64,000 nucleotides of DNA from Isochrysis galbana (Eukaryota; Haptophyta; Isochrysidales; Isochrysidaceae), in NCBI GenBank assembly GCA_018136815.1, contig CM030935.1, positions 2,969,999 through 3,033,998 of the forward strand. The letters are read 5' to 3'. The notes under the pieces are model-generated. The model worked only from the letters and a program-made list of their open reading frames with translations. It did not search any database and was not told the DNA's origin. Shown here piece by piece: positions 30,706 through 41,055 of this stretch. Position numbers and translations under genes: made by a program. Position 1 is the stretch's first letter. Each line of letters opens with the position of its first letter.

Positions 30706-32471
30706 CTACACTATCTTGTGAATCATGTTCTCTTTGTGAATGAGATGGCACGTCGACTCCAAGGTATTGAGCAACGTCGAAATATCGCCCGACCAATCAT
30801 TGAGCAATTCGTTGGGACTCTTAGGCGCAGCGAATCGCACAATGCCACGCGGCCGATCGATGCGCGCGTAGATGGACTTATCACAGACCATCTCGCAAAG
30901 GTGCTTCTCAGCATCATCCATCGGGAGAGACAGAAGATCGGTGAGGCGGTCCAACCGGATACGCGCATAGTAGGCGCCAATCACAAGGATATTATGCTGA
31001 GTGATGCGCTCGTGGAGTGTTTTCAGCATGAGTGCTTGCTCCTCATCGCTAAAATCACCAAAAGCCGCGAGCTCCGCGGCGATGCCGGGCTGCACGTCCG
31101 CAAAGTGAAAGATCTCCTTTGTGATGAAGAGCTTGAGGAGCGAATCATACATTGGTAGCTTGGGAAGCATCATTTCCTTGGCAAGGATATGCATCATGTT
31201 GGACTGCTCGTTGTTGTACTGGGATAGGACGAGATAGAGCACTTGTAACTTCAAGCAGCGATGCGCGGACGCCTCGGTCGCTTGCACGGATGGCGAGTCC
31301 CACATGGCCTGGTAAGCACGGAAGACGTCGAGCCAGTTGTGGGAATGCAAGTGAAACCGGACATTCATCGAGTAGAAGCGGATCTTCAAATCGTCCAGCT
31401 CAGGGTCCTTGAAGATTTTGGTCTGAATCTTCTTGGAAACGATGTTGGCGCGAACAAAATCACCTACCTCCAAGCACAGCCTCACTTGCTCCAGAATGAA
31501 ATCGGTTTTCTCGCGCTTGTCCATCCCCCCGAGCGTCTCTACCACGGTGTCCTGCATAGTTTTGCGCGCCGCCTCCACATCCCCCTTGGACTCCTGGATT
31601 CGTGCCAAGATGCGTGTTAGCCGTGCGCGCTCGACCTCGACGTACCTACAACAATGATGGTCAGTGGATAAGTGAAGGATTGAGAGGCAAGATGCTAGCG
31701 GCAAGTATGAGTGAAGGGCCACACACACATTTTCCCCTCCGAGACATTGCGGAGCGTCTCGATCAAAGACAGCTTGAGGGGCTCCTCAAGCTCATCAACG
31801 TAGGCTGAGGCCTGCTGCACCATGGCCGTGACTGCCTGCTTGAGTTGTGCCCTCCGCTTGGAGAGCAGCACAATCGTCTCATTCAGCTTCTCCCAGTTTT
31901 TCGCATCGTAGCACATCGTGACCATTGCAGTGACCAGCTCAGTTGTGCCGCCCACATCTGCGGCCTGCATCCATGCGGGGACGGGTTCGAGCATCGGCAC
32001 CGGCTAGTGAGTTGGTGCGGGCAGGCTGAGAGCGCAGAACATCCCTGCACCGGCCTCTGTCGTCCGCAGAGAAGGGGGGTGAGGGGCACAGAGAAAGACA
32101 GAGAGCAACGGGTTGGAAGGGAGCGGCGATTGTCTGAGAGTGCACACCATCCGCCACAGCATCCGACGTGCAGGGTATCCGGGCGACCGCATGGGGGAGA
32201 GCGCGCGCCCCCAGAAAGATGGGGTGGGGGGAGGGAGGGAGGGAGAGGGAGAGAGAGCGAGGGAGAGAGAGCGAGGGAGACAGGATGGGGAGAGGGAGAG
32301 AGGGGGGGGACACACCAGCCGAGCCGTCTTCTCGTAGGAGAGGAGGTTCTGCAGGGCGCCGTCCAGCGATGTGGCTGCAAGAGCCTTGGCCGCAGCGACC
32401 TGCTCTGCGTAGCTCACCGACGGCCCCTTCGCCGTCGGCTCCGTGATGGAGGGAGCCATCGACGGGGCCAT
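30706..32471 (-). CDS. 26S proteasome regulatory subunit Rpn5 (PSMD12)
   Basis: Three exons in phase: 32471-32316, 32003-31729, 31645-30706, encoding 456 residues, the length of the human protein. Rpn5 is a PCI-domain scaffold of the proteasome lid. Matching landmarks are LLSYEKTAR, MCYDAKNWEKLNE, LLSKRRAQLKQAV, SEGKMYVEVERARLTRILA, FILEQVRLCLEVGDF, YNNEQSN, the PCI helix ITQHNILVIGAYYARIRL and winged-helix KSIYARIDRPRGIVRF, ending in NELLNDWSGDI...IHKIV. The joint GK|M|YVEVE is exact with a GTGTGT donor. A GA-rich stretch occupies intron 1 and the 5' leader. With UCH37 this window carries two proteasome-associated proteins. Confidence 0.95.
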
Positions 32472-32479
32472 CGGCGCAA

Positions 32480-33015
32480 GCGGCGCCGAGCGGAGGGGGG
32501 AGGGGGGGGGGAGAGGGAGGGGAAGGAGAAGAGAGAAAGAAGAGAGGGGGATAAGAGAGTGAGACAGAGAGGGGGGGAAGGGGGGGGGGAGAGAGAGAGA
32601 AACTGAGAGAGAGGCAGCAGCAGCAACACAGAGAGTACCAAGAGAGGGGGAGAAGAGGGAGAGAGAAGGGGACCAGCAGCGCGGGGAGTAGCCCTATTCT
32701 TTTAAAACATCGTGCTTAAGTACTCACTGCTCGAGGAGGTGTGTGTGCTGCTGGAGGCGCAGGAGAGAGCGCAGGGGGAGGAGAGGGAAGAGACGTCTGG
32801 GCGAGGGAGAGTTCTTTTGTAGAATTGCACAAGGGGCAAGGGCCGCGACTCCTTACTCCTGATCCTACGACCGCCGATGCAAGAGCGCTGTACTCTTAAG
32901 TAAAAGTAACCCCGTCTCCCGTCTGCAAGACGGCGAAACCAGTGACAAATTCGAAAGATCTCCCGGCTCTGGGTTTAGTCGAGTGAAAGATCTCGCGAAG
33001 CGACCGCTAACGTAG
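32480..33015. promoter_or_regulatory. Rpn5 upstream region
   Basis: Purine-rich (GGGAGAGAGA) to about 32680 then mixed sequence. No TATA box stands out. Nothing else is seen up to the repeat at 33016. Confidence 0.35.
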
Positions 33016-33470
33016 GGGTCAATGGTCAATGGGGAGATGGGGAGGCGCCTCGTGCCTCGTGCCCTCCCTTCCCCTTCCCCCTTCTGTGCTCTGTGCTCCA
33101 ACTTACCTCTCTCCTCTGGCCTCTGGCCTGTGGGAGCTGGGAGGGGCCGTTCGTTTGTCAACCTCGTGTCATGCCACTTGGCATGTGCTGAGCATCCATC
33201 AGCATCAGCAATCAGCCTGACCCAGACGCCCAGTGGCCAGTGGGCGCGGATCAGTCAGGACTCGCACGCTCCCAGGCCCGCATGGCGCATGGGCCAGCAC
33301 TTGCACTTGTACACTCATCTCTCATCTCCCCCCCCCCCTTCTGCTGGACTCCTGATCTCCTGCTTCCTTGTCGCAAGGCAAAAGCCTAGCAGGGAAACCC
33401 GTGTTTACCGTGTTTCTAGCGAGGCCAAACACAGCCGTGTTTTGCCGTGTTTCATTCAATACATAAGCAA
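33016..33470 (+). repeat. Hairpin-family repeat, diverged copy
   Basis: GTAGGGGTCAATGG with GTCAATGG repeated, then GGGGAGGCGCCTCGTGCC as in the copy at 130-160, and later CCCAGTGGCCAGTGGGCGCGG. The terminal hairpin is lost. Confidence 0.5.
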
Positions 33471-33639
33471 TAAGCAATAAGAGTTTTTAACCCCCCTCCG
33501 TCCTCCGTTTTGTCCGTGTTTGTGTTTGTGTGGGGGCTTACCTATTGATAGCGCCGCACAACGGCGATGCTGTTCGTGCAGCGTGCGACGGGCAACGGAT
33601 GGGGCCCTAGATGGGTAGATGGGAAATACGTATTCACCG

Positions 33640-33782
33640 TATTTATTTGTTTGGCCAGAGGCCAAATGCCAAATACAGATGTATTTGGTTGTATTTGTAT
33701 TTGAAGCGCGTCCTGGGTTGTAGGCCTCGAATTTATTTGAAATGTATTTGGCCGGAGGCCAAATACATATATGTATTTGGCT
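33640..33782. repeat. 'GTATTTGGCC' palindrome cluster
   Basis: GTATTTG and its complement recur at least eight times. A perfect 11-bp hairpin TGTATTTGGCC-gga-GGCCAAATACA lies at 33742-33766. Confidence 0.7.
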
Positions 33783-33786
33783 AGGC

Positions 33787-33895
33787 GAGAAGCGTTCAAT
33801 CACCATCACCCACAGATGGAAAAGCGTTCAATCACCATCAGCCTACACAGTCTACACATGCACATGGAAAAGCGTTCAATCGACATCACCCCCAG
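33787..33895 (+). repeat. 'GCGTTCAATCACCATCA' minisatellite, three units
   Basis: Three units of (A/G)GAAAAGCGTTCAATC(A/G)(C/A)CATCA with CCCACAGATGG or GCCTACACATGG linkers, 35-50 bases apart. It ends 4 bases before a GGGCGGTCAAAC element. Related arrays lie at 36128-36195 and 59287-59442. Confidence 0.8.
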
Positions 33896-33898
33896 AGA

Positions 33899-34345
33899 TA
33901 GGGCGGTCAAACAGTGTTTTTTTATTAGGGGTGAAAAAATGACCATCTCAGAATTGAGGAAATTTGAGGATTTTTTTCGGGAGAAAGTTCCCAATGCACC
34001 CAACTAGCACATATCCGGGGCCCATTAGGACCCGGACCCCCCCCTGGGGCCCCCACAACAAAACGTAATCGTGTCGCATTCGCGAGTCGACACTCGTTAG
34101 GCTTCTCTTCGTCGTTCGGTATTATCGTTATAATTCTCTCGTTCTCGTTCTCGGTCAAAAAGCTTCGCTTGGACGCATAGGATCTTGGGTTGTGGAGCGC
34201 CCTCTCTCTTTCTCTCGAAGAGAAGGGAAGTTTCCCCACCTTTCTTCATCCTAGGCGCCTCGCGAAAAGGTTTAATTCGCTATCTCCCCGCGTTTCTTTC
34301 ACTGCTTCTGGGGGCAATCAGGTTTGGTTTGCCATCTCCCAGCGG
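33899..34345 (+). mobile_element. 'GGGCGGTCAAAC' element, long subtype A (copy 1)
   Basis: Starts TAGGGCGGTCAAACAG, then ATTAGGGGTGAAAAAATGAC, ACTAGCACATATCCGGGG and a C-run. After about 34067 it aligns to the copy at 40508-41055 with a deletion of about 100 bases, through TCTCGTTCTCGTTCTCGG and GCTTCGCTTGGACGCATAGG to CAATCAGGTTTGG. Confidence 0.75.
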
Positions 34346-34599
34346 AGCAGGCACGTGCGGAGGCTTCGCAGAGCAGCAAACAGGCGGACGGCCCGCTCAC
34401 AATCGCCCACATCGACGACGTCGTCCGGATGGTCAAGGATCGCCTGGGTTCGTCGAAGCCAGCCCCGGACAAGAGCGACAAAGCGTCGGCCGCTAATTCC
34501 GGAAGCAGCCGCGGCTCCGATGTAGTGTTGTATTCCTGCCCATCTGAAGGCTGTAGGCATGAATATTCGTGTAAGGTACGCGCTCACAATTACAATTGA
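34324..34599 (+). CDS. Element-associated ORF with Cys/His motif
   Basis: A 91-codon frame that follows the subtype A element 5' region. It is polar, with VVRMVKDRLGSSKPAPDKS, and ends with CPSEGCRHEYSCKVRAHNYN, a C-x4-C spacing that might be part of a C2H2 finger. The position matches where the copy at 40.5 kb leads to its own ORF, though the two proteins do not resemble each other. It could be a fragment interrupted after NYN. Confidence 0.35.
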   Translation: MVCHLPAEQARAEASQSSKQADGPLTIAHIDDVVRMVKDRLGSSKPAPDKSDKASAANSGSSRGSDVVLYSCPSEGCRHEYSCKVRAHNYN

Positions 34600-34739
34600 A
34601 CAGTTCCCCGTGTTGCCACTGACGCACAAGACACACAGATTCGGATTCCCCATGGTCTCAAGTCCAGGTTTGCAGGTTTTGGTCTCGAAATTTGCGATTC
34701 AAATTTTGTTTTTGCTGTTACTATAATTGTTGGCTCGTT

Positions 34740-35975
34740 TAAGGTAATAAACCGGCATGACTTCGACTTCTCGTTCTGCAGTCGCTCTGCGAGACTCTCT
34801 CTCTCTCTCTCTCTCCGTCCGCCTCTCCTCGGCCGACGGCAAGAAGATTCGTCCAAAACATTCTCCGGTCCCAAGATATCTCGTGGGGGGTCTCTCCGCG
34901 CTCCGCGAGGGAAAGGACGCGATCTCGCTCCGAGATCGGCCTCGCGCCCTCCCACGCTGCCCCGCCGTGCCCTCGGTCCCTCGCCCCCCCCGCGGCAGGT
35001 TCTTCCTCTCGGCGTGCCATCCGTCGCCTCCGGCCGTTATATTATTCCCCCCCCGCGCGAGGTTCTTCTCCTCCGCGCGCGGTTCGTTTCCTCCGGCCGT
35101 CGTTCGTTCCCCCCCCCGCGCACTGTTCCCCCCCCTCGCTTCGATTCCTCTCACGATTCCTTCGATGATTGCCTCCATCTCGTCCGTTCTTCTTCGCGAT
35201 TCTCGCGGAGGGGGCACCGACGTTTAACGTTAGTTTCGCCGCGTTTTCGGTGAAAGAAAGGAAGAACGAATGGCACGCGCCTCGCGTCTCGCGTCTTGTT
35301 TCGTCGCCCCTTGCTCGTCGCTTGTCTAGAAGGTCTCTCCGCACATCGCCTTCTCCCCCCGCGCGAGTTTGGATCTCTCCTCGACCCTCCGCGTTGGCTT
35401 CAGCGGACGAGTTCCACTTTAACGATAGTTCGAACCCTTCGGTGGCGTAGTTATGCGCTCTCTTTCCGTATATCTTCGCGCATGACGAGCGATCGCGACT
35501 TCAGCCTTCGCCGCGCGGGGAGGGGTTTGTTTATCGTATGATTCCGGAGTGTTTACGTTAGTTTTCTGAGCCCAAGGACTTTGGTTTTTGGTTTCTTGTG
35601 AGTGAGTTTTGTAGCAACTTCGTCGAGTCCCACCGTGTTCCCAAGCGAGTCCCCCCGAGTTCCCGAGTCTATACCCCGAGTCAACGAGTCAATACAAGTC
35701 AAGCACGCGCCTGAGCCACCCCCAGTCGCCTGCCACCACCTCCCACAAGCCTCCTTCCGCACTTCCGCGCCCACCGTGCTCCGTGCGTGCGTCGTGCGTC
35801 GTGCGTCGATCACCATGCCCGTAGTCACCCCCGAGGAAAGCTCCATGAGCTCCCCACAAGAACCGCGTTCCGCGCTAGCTGCCGGCGCGCCCTCGCAGGC
35901 AATCTCCAAGAGTGAGATCAGCCTTGCTCTGACATGTAGAGCGTGAGCGCGCGTGACGGAGGGGGTGAGAGGGGG
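34740..35975. other. GC-rich element interior
   Basis: CT-rich and CG-rich stretches (TTCCTCCGGCCGTCGTTCGTT) with compositional frames on both strands. A short ORF at 35815-35946 (MPVVTPEESSMSSPQEPRSA) lies in the position of the ORF at 41425 relative to the subtype A start and ends at a similar GCGTGAG string. No domain is seen. Confidence 0.4.
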
Positions 35976-35979
35976 GGAG

Positions 35980-36118
35980 AATCGCACCATTTCCTGGCGA
36001 AAATTTTCGTGGCGGCAGGTGGCCCCCCCTGAAGGTATTTTATTGGGCCTTGCGCCACGGTCAAAAAATACAGCCCAATCCTTACTAATAGTTAAAAAGC
36101 CCCTGTTTGACCGCCCTA
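35980..36118 (-). mobile_element. 'GGGCGGTCAAAC' element, short subtype B, inverted
   Basis: Inverse of 12404-12562, complete at both ends: family start at 36118, CGAAAATTTTCG and the ATGGTGCGATTCTCC end near 35985. It is followed directly by the two-unit minisatellite. Confidence 0.7.
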
Positions 36119-36127
36119 CCAGAGATG

Positions 36128-36195
36128 ATGGAAAAGCGTTCAATCACCATCAGCCTACACATGAAAAAAAAGGCGTTCAATCGCCATCACCCCCG
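36128..36195 (+). repeat. 'GCGTTCAATCACCATCA' minisatellite, two units
   Basis: Two units, the second altered (AAAAAAAAGGCGTTCAATCG). Ten bases from the subtype B element. Confidence 0.75.
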
Positions 36196-36409
36196 TGTTA
36201 CGTAATTGAACGGACAAGCTTCTTTTCTGTGGAAAAGTGAAAAGTGACCTCAAGCAGCTCAAAGCGACTTGCGACCAAGGTCGGCGGATGAAGCAGCGAT
36301 TAATAGGGCGATTACTATGGGGTTTTGAAGCCAACCTATTGATCGGTAGCCAATTGATATGCCGTTAATAGGGGTTTCAAAAAGTGCCTATTAATAGCGA
36401 GCCCTAGCC

Positions 36410-36780
36410 TTGGGGGGGACTCGTGCCCCCCCATGGGCGAACTAAGTATAAACTTAGTTGTAAGCAAGATACTATAGAACAGCGACAACCCCCCCTAGCA
36501 ATACACAATACGCCAAGAGAACTCAAAAGCAGCCGGTCGCTCGAAGGCGCAGGAGGGAGGCAAGAACAGACCTTCGTTGACCGGCTTAAGCCGCCTGCCA
36601 CAAGCCACTAGAAACCCCGAGTCCCGTGCCCCCAAGTAGAGCACGAGGGGAGGTACGCAGCAAGGCAGTAGGAGGGAAAGGGAAAGTGAGCGGGCGTGGC
36701 TGCGAGAAATTAGTGCAGGGCCGCGTGTGCGGCGAGAACATGAAGAAGTTTTTTTCACACCAAAGCTGGGCCTCTTGATT
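36410..36780. repeat. Hairpin-repeat tip (36410-36459) and 'GAGAATATTAA' fragment (36600-36770)
   Basis: The hairpin AACTAAGT-ataa-ACTTAGTT (36440-36459) with TCGTGCCCCCCCATGGGCG before it is the tip of an inverted, truncated copy. At 36600-36770 a plus-strand copy of the other family ends in GCGAGAACATGAAGAAG and a T-run. Confidence 0.65.
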
Positions 36781-36830
36781 GACACCTCGTTGCACTGACA
36801 TTCCTCATCGCGAACAGTGCTACCTTGAGC

Positions 36831-39569
36831 CTAGATGTGGACGTCGCCCATGTAAGGCATGAACGACACTTTGCGCTGCTCCGAGACGGCTGCTGTGGAG
36901 ATTAATCGGGCTCGGTCGACTCCCATGTCAACCAGTGCATCAACACATGACTTGGCGCGGGCTCGTGCCAAGTCGGCGCGCAAGTCGTTGTCCGTCTCCC
37001 CATGGACACGCATGTGGATTGCTGGTGTGTTGCGTAGAATGTGTGCAATACCTTGGAGTATCTCAACGTTGGCGGGGTGATCCATCACAGCAACGGCGCC
37101 GCTGCGAAACATCACCTGCTTGCCCATCATGAGCTTCTGCACGTCCGTTGCCGCACGAGCCAAGATTGACGGCGCACGAGGCGCAGACTGCAATATTACC
37201 GCCGCATGGTGTGGCGAGTCCAACGACGACGACGCATGTGGCGTCTTGAGCTGAGAACTGACGGATTGATAGACGCTCGCGCTAGCACTATTGCCTGCGT
37301 TGGTGCTCGCCGGTGCTCCCGAAGCAACGCTGCGGCGGGGAGCACCGTCGAGCAAGGCAGACAAGGCCTGACCATCCTCGTTCGCTCTCGGAGGCGGGTC
37401 GGCCTGCGCCGCTCGTGCGGGGACCGAGCAAAGGAAGTCTGCAACGCTTGGCCGCTGGCCTGGTGTGCCTAAGCCTGGAGATACCATGGCGATCGTGTCG
37501 ACTGCCGCAGCTGGAGAATCATCAGCAGCCAGTTCCGCTGGAAGTTTGATCGAGGCGGGCTTTTGCGGTTGCATAGAAACTGCCGACGAGGGCCTTGGCT
37601 TGGAATTACCACCTAGGAAAGCGGGAGGTGCGACGCCGCTCGAGAAACCTAGGTATTGAAGGATCTCGCTGCCAAGACGAATGCGCGAGTGCAAACCTAG
37701 CCCTGGAAGCAAGCCCGTCTTCTCGCTCAAGGCAACAAAGAGCTCGTGCACAACACGCAACTCGCATATGTGGCACTTGGAGTCATTGGCGAGGAAGAAG
37801 TTGATAACCACGTGACGCTGGCAATGCGCTGCTGAAGCAGTGCTACTACCCCCGGGGGTCCTCATGAAATCCTGCGCTCGTGTAATACATATCTTGCCTC
37901 GCATACTGAGCGAGAGGGCTGTGAGAAGAAGAGATGCCACGTCCGCCATGCTGCGTGCTAAGGCAGTGGCGGAAATCACGTCGCACACGTGGCTCGAGTC
38001 CATTGGGGCATCGCGACGTAGCAAGCTGCGCTCGAGAATGCGCCCAGTGCGCTGCAGTGGATTGTACTGGATGGCGGTGTCGGAGGCATCGGCTAGATCA
38101 AGCAGGATCTCGCCAAACCCGCGTGCTACGCACGCCGCATCACAATAGAGCTCCGCCGCATCCGTAGTTTGTTGCTTGTTGGTATGGACGATTGCCGATT
38201 GCAGTGAACGGAGCGGCTCAAGATATCTGTCGGCATCTTGCCCCGTCTGCAAGGCGCCCCAAATGGCCTTAAAGTGCGGCTCAAATGAAGCACCGATTTG
38301 CTCGATCTCACGACACTGTACGTGCATGTCCGAGCCCACCGCAGCCATTCGATCGACAAGCACCGAATTGAGAAGTGCACGCGCGCGCATGGACATTGTA
38401 ACGAGCTCCCGGCGCGCCTCTTGACTGGTGGGCTTGGCAGCCACCGCCTTCTCTAGCTCACTCAGCTTGGTCATCAGCGGCTTGATGCTACGCTCACTCG
38501 TCAGAGGTGCGAAATTCTCGCGGAGCTTGGGCGAGAGAAGCGCACACATCTGGTTCCGCGCATGGCTAGCAATGGCATCCGCAGCCCGTACGTCAAGCCC
38601 ACTCCCCCGGCGAGACGCCGAGGACAATGAGAATGTCTGAGTGCGCGAGCGCTCGCGTCGTGGCCCAGCCGAAGCGGCTCGACCCTTGGCACGATCAGCG
38701 GCCAGCTGCTTCTTGGCCACCTCCTTGGGATCGGGTGGCGGGCGCGCACATGGTAGCGACGTGAACTCCACGTCGCCCCTCTCCAGGCGCTTTATCAACG
38801 ACTTCTGCTGCCGGAGAATTTCGCGCTGACGCTGAATGGTAAGCGCCCGTCTCTCCGCCTCGCGCCGCTCTGCCACAGTCTGCTTCAGCTGCTTCAAGAC
38901 CTCGTTTCGAGCAGGGTTCGTCTTTGGGTTGCGGTCATCTTCCCATTCGCTCTTCACTGCCATGTTGGGCTCGATCTCGCCGTTTTCGAGCTGACGGATA
39001 AGCTCTTCGTTGCGCCGGATCTCCTCCTCTTGCTGCTCAATCTCGACTAGCTGCAGCAAAGCCTTGTCCTCTCCACGAAGCTGCGCGCGGAAGGCGACCT
39101 CCCGCTGCCAGCGCTCCCGGCGTTGGACTGCAGCCTCGCTATCGCAAGTGGGGTCGGCTGGTCCCTGGGCGAGCAGATCCACACTCTCCTGCCGCTTGGC
39201 TTCCATCCGCTCGCGCGTGCGGGCAAGAGCAAGCATTCGTGCGGCACGGCACTTGGGATCCTCGTTCTCCATTATCTCGGAGCGTGAGCCGAGCGGGAGA
39301 TTCGGCTCCGCTTCGTATACCCAGTCCGACCGCTGGCGTGCAATGCCGCGTTGGTTTGCCCAGCTGGCGCCCGCCCAGTCCGAGCTGTCGGTGCGGCCGC
39401 TAATGGCCGAGCCCCATGATTCGGCGGTCTTGGGGGAGAGGGAATGCTTGTAAAAGGCGGCACGATCCCAGTGAAACTGTCCTGCCTTGCGCACATGCTG
39501 CGGCTTGGGCGGGCTGACTGAGAGGCCAACTCTCTGCCGCCGTAGCTTCTCGAGCTCAAAGTCGCTCAT
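36831..39569 (-). CDS. Coiled-coil protein with C-terminal OmpA-like domain
   Basis: A 912-residue intronless ORF. Residues about 100-290 form long charged helices (QQEEEIRRNEELIRQLENG, AERREAERRALTIQRQREIL). The middle (about 330-640) is a helical region with conserved-looking Cys/His clusters (HICELRVVHELF). Then comes a Ser/Ala/Pro-rich linker. The last 95 residues have the OmpA/MotB/Pal fold pattern: FRSGAVAVMDHPANVEILQG, IAHILRNTP, IHMRVHGETD, LARARAKSCVDALVDMGV, RLISTAAVS. In bacteria that domain binds peptidoglycan through a GxTD...R pair; here ETDND and ARARAKS are kept. No signal peptide is evident. I chose 39569 (MSDFELEKL); an in-frame ATG at 39734 would add 55 residues. Flagellar or cytoskeletal placement is guesswork. 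Confidence 0.72.
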   Translation of the reverse strand: MSDFELEKLRRQRVGLSVSPPKPQHVRKAGQFHWDRAAFYKHSLSPKTAESWGSAISGRTDSSDWAGASWANQRGIARQRSDWVYEAEPNLPLGSRSEIMENEDPKCRAARMLALARTRERMEAKRQESVDLLAQGPADPTCDSEAAVQRRERWQREVAFRAQLRGEDKALLQLVEIEQQEEEIRRNEELIRQLENGEIEPNMAVKSEWEDDRNPKTNPARNEVLKQLKQTVAERREAERRALTIQRQREILRQQKSLIKRLERGDVEFTSLPCARPPPDPKEVAKKQLAADRAKGRAASAGPRRERSRTQTFSLSSASRRGSGLDVRAADAIASHARNQMCALLSPKLRENFAPLTSERSIKPLMTKLSELEKAVAAKPTSQEARRELVTMSMRARALLNSVLVDRMAAVGSDMHVQCREIEQIGASFEPHFKAIWGALQTGQDADRYLEPLRSLQSAIVHTNKQQTTDAAELYCDAACVARGFGEILLDLADASDTAIQYNPLQRTGRILERSLLRRDAPMDSSHVCDVISATALARSMADVASLLLTALSLSMRGKICITRAQDFMRTPGGSSTASAAHCQRHVVINFFLANDSKCHICELRVVHELFVALSEKTGLLPGLGLHSRIRLGSEILQYLGFSSGVAPPAFLGGNSKPRPSSAVSMQPQKPASIKLPAELAADDSPAAAVDTIAMVSPGLGTPGQRPSVADFLCSVPARAAQADPPPRANEDGQALSALLDGAPRRSVASGAPASTNAGNSASASVYQSVSSQLKTPHASSSLDSPHHAAVILQSAPRAPSILARAATDVQKLMMGKQVMFRSGAVAVMDHPANVEILQGIAHILRNTPAIHMRVHGETDNDLRADLARARAKSCVDALVDMGVDRARLISTAAVSEQRKVSFMPYMGDVHI

Positions 39570-39734
39570 CGAACGGGCCGAAGCGGGCAGGGAAGAGGGG
39601 TGCCCCGCCCGGCGCGATGCGCCAGTAAGGACACGAGCCGACCTTTGAGGAGAGAGAGCGGAGGTACTGCAGCGAGCCGCGCAAGGCTCAGCCAGCGAGA
39701 GAAATGTGGCACGCGAGAGCGAAAGAGCGCACAA

Positions 39735-40290
39735 ACACGAGCGAGGGAGAAAGGACGAAGCGTGAGGGGCGGGGGTTAGAGGTGAGGAGGAAGAGAAGGA
39801 GGAGGGAAAGGGAAGAGAAGAGCCCGAGTGTAATACGAGGAGCCGGGAGAGGGGAAGTCAGAGAAGGAGGAGCCGGAGAAGGGAGGAGCAAGAAGCGGCG
39901 CTGTCTGCCGCAGCCGTAGAGCGTCGTCTCTCACCTCCTCACGGGGGGTCGAGCCGAACGAATCGAAACGTCGGCTCGCTCGCGACTCCGGCCGTTGAGA
40001 GCACATTTTTATTGTACTACTAGAAGGAATTGTGCATAGTGTATGTGTGTGTAGATTGTACTACTATGATGTATGTATGTTACCCCCCAGGAGCCAACGC
40101 CCCCGAGGAACTATCGGGGGCCCCCGATAGCTATCGGGGGGGAATTTTTTCCCGATCGCCAACAGCCCCACCGAGAGCTACCGGGGGACCGAGAAAATCC
40201 CCCGAGAGCTATTGGCTATTGGAATATTATTGGGAGATTTTATCTCCCCCGGGGAGCTATTAGAGCTATCGCGTTTTAAGGTCGGCCCCC
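39735..40290. other. Intergenic region with a 20-bp perfect palindrome
   Basis: Purine-rich to 39900, unremarkable to 40080. At 40111-40130 CTATCGGGGGCCCCCGATAG is a perfect palindrome, immediately followed by another CTATCGGGGG. GAGCTAT(C/T)GG-like units recur to 40270. Confidence 0.55.
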
Positions 40291-40295
40291 AATAG

Positions 40296-40385
40296 TAGGG
40301 CGGTCAAACAGGGCTTTTAGCTTCTAAGGGTGAAAATTCACCAAATCAAGATTGAGATTGAGGTTTTATCACGATTTTTAGGGTA
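40296..40385 (+). mobile_element. 'GGGCGGTCAAAC' element, subtype C
   Basis: Family start, then CTTCTAAGGGTGAAAATTCA and ATCACGATTTTTAGG, matching 12590-12690. Confidence 0.6.
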
Positions 40386-40507
40386 TGCTAATGCTACTGG
40401 AAATGGGTATATATTAGGCAGAATCTTATAAGAAATATGCACATTTACGACGCCATTTCAACAAACAGACCCGAAAACGTTTTCGCGCTCGTGCGAAATC
40501 GACATCG

Positions 40508-41055
40508 TAGGGCGGTCAAACAGGGTTTTTTATTAGGGGTAAGAAAATGACCATCTCAGGGTTGAGAAAATTTAAAATTTTAGGATTTTTTTGGTAGAAA
40601 GCTCCCTTATACACCCAACAAGCACATATCCGGGACCCAATAGGACCAAGACCCCCCCTTGGGTCCCCACAACAAAACGTAACCAAAAACTAACAAAAGA
40701 CGCTAAAGTCGCAAAGGGCCAAAAAGCTCAACTTCAAATCGAGACCGGGCGCGGTGCGCGGTGCGTGCCTGTCGCATTCGCGAATCGACACTGGTTAGGC
40801 TCCTCTTCGTCGTTCGGCATTTATCGTTATAATTCTCTCGTTCTCGTTCTCGGTCAAAAAGCTTCGCTTGGACGCATAGGGTCTTGGGTTGTGGAGCGTT
40901 CTCTCTCTTTCTCTCGAAAGAGAAGGAAGTTTCCCCACCCTTCTCCCTCCTAGGCGCCTCGCAAATAGGTTTAATTCGCTATCTTCTCCGCGTTTCTCTA
41001 TCTACTGCAGTGATTGCAATCAGGTTTAATTTGCAATCTCATCGCATCTCCCCCT
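40508..41055 (+). mobile_element. 'GGGCGGTCAAAC' element, long subtype A (copy 2, 5' region)
   Basis: The fullest copy. Family start, ATTAGGGGTAAGAAAATGAC, CAAGCACATATCCGGGACCC, a C-run, then a 100-base segment missing from copy 1, GAATCGACACTGGTTAGGCT, TCTCGTTCTCGTTCTCGG and on to CAATCAGGTTTAATTTGC. It reads into the ORF at 41255-42067. Confidence 0.75.

Noticed and set aside
34739..35217. Arg/Gly-rich ORF on the minus strand as an RNA-binding protein
   Set aside because: It follows GC-rich simple sequence inside an element and has no RRM or true RGG spacing.
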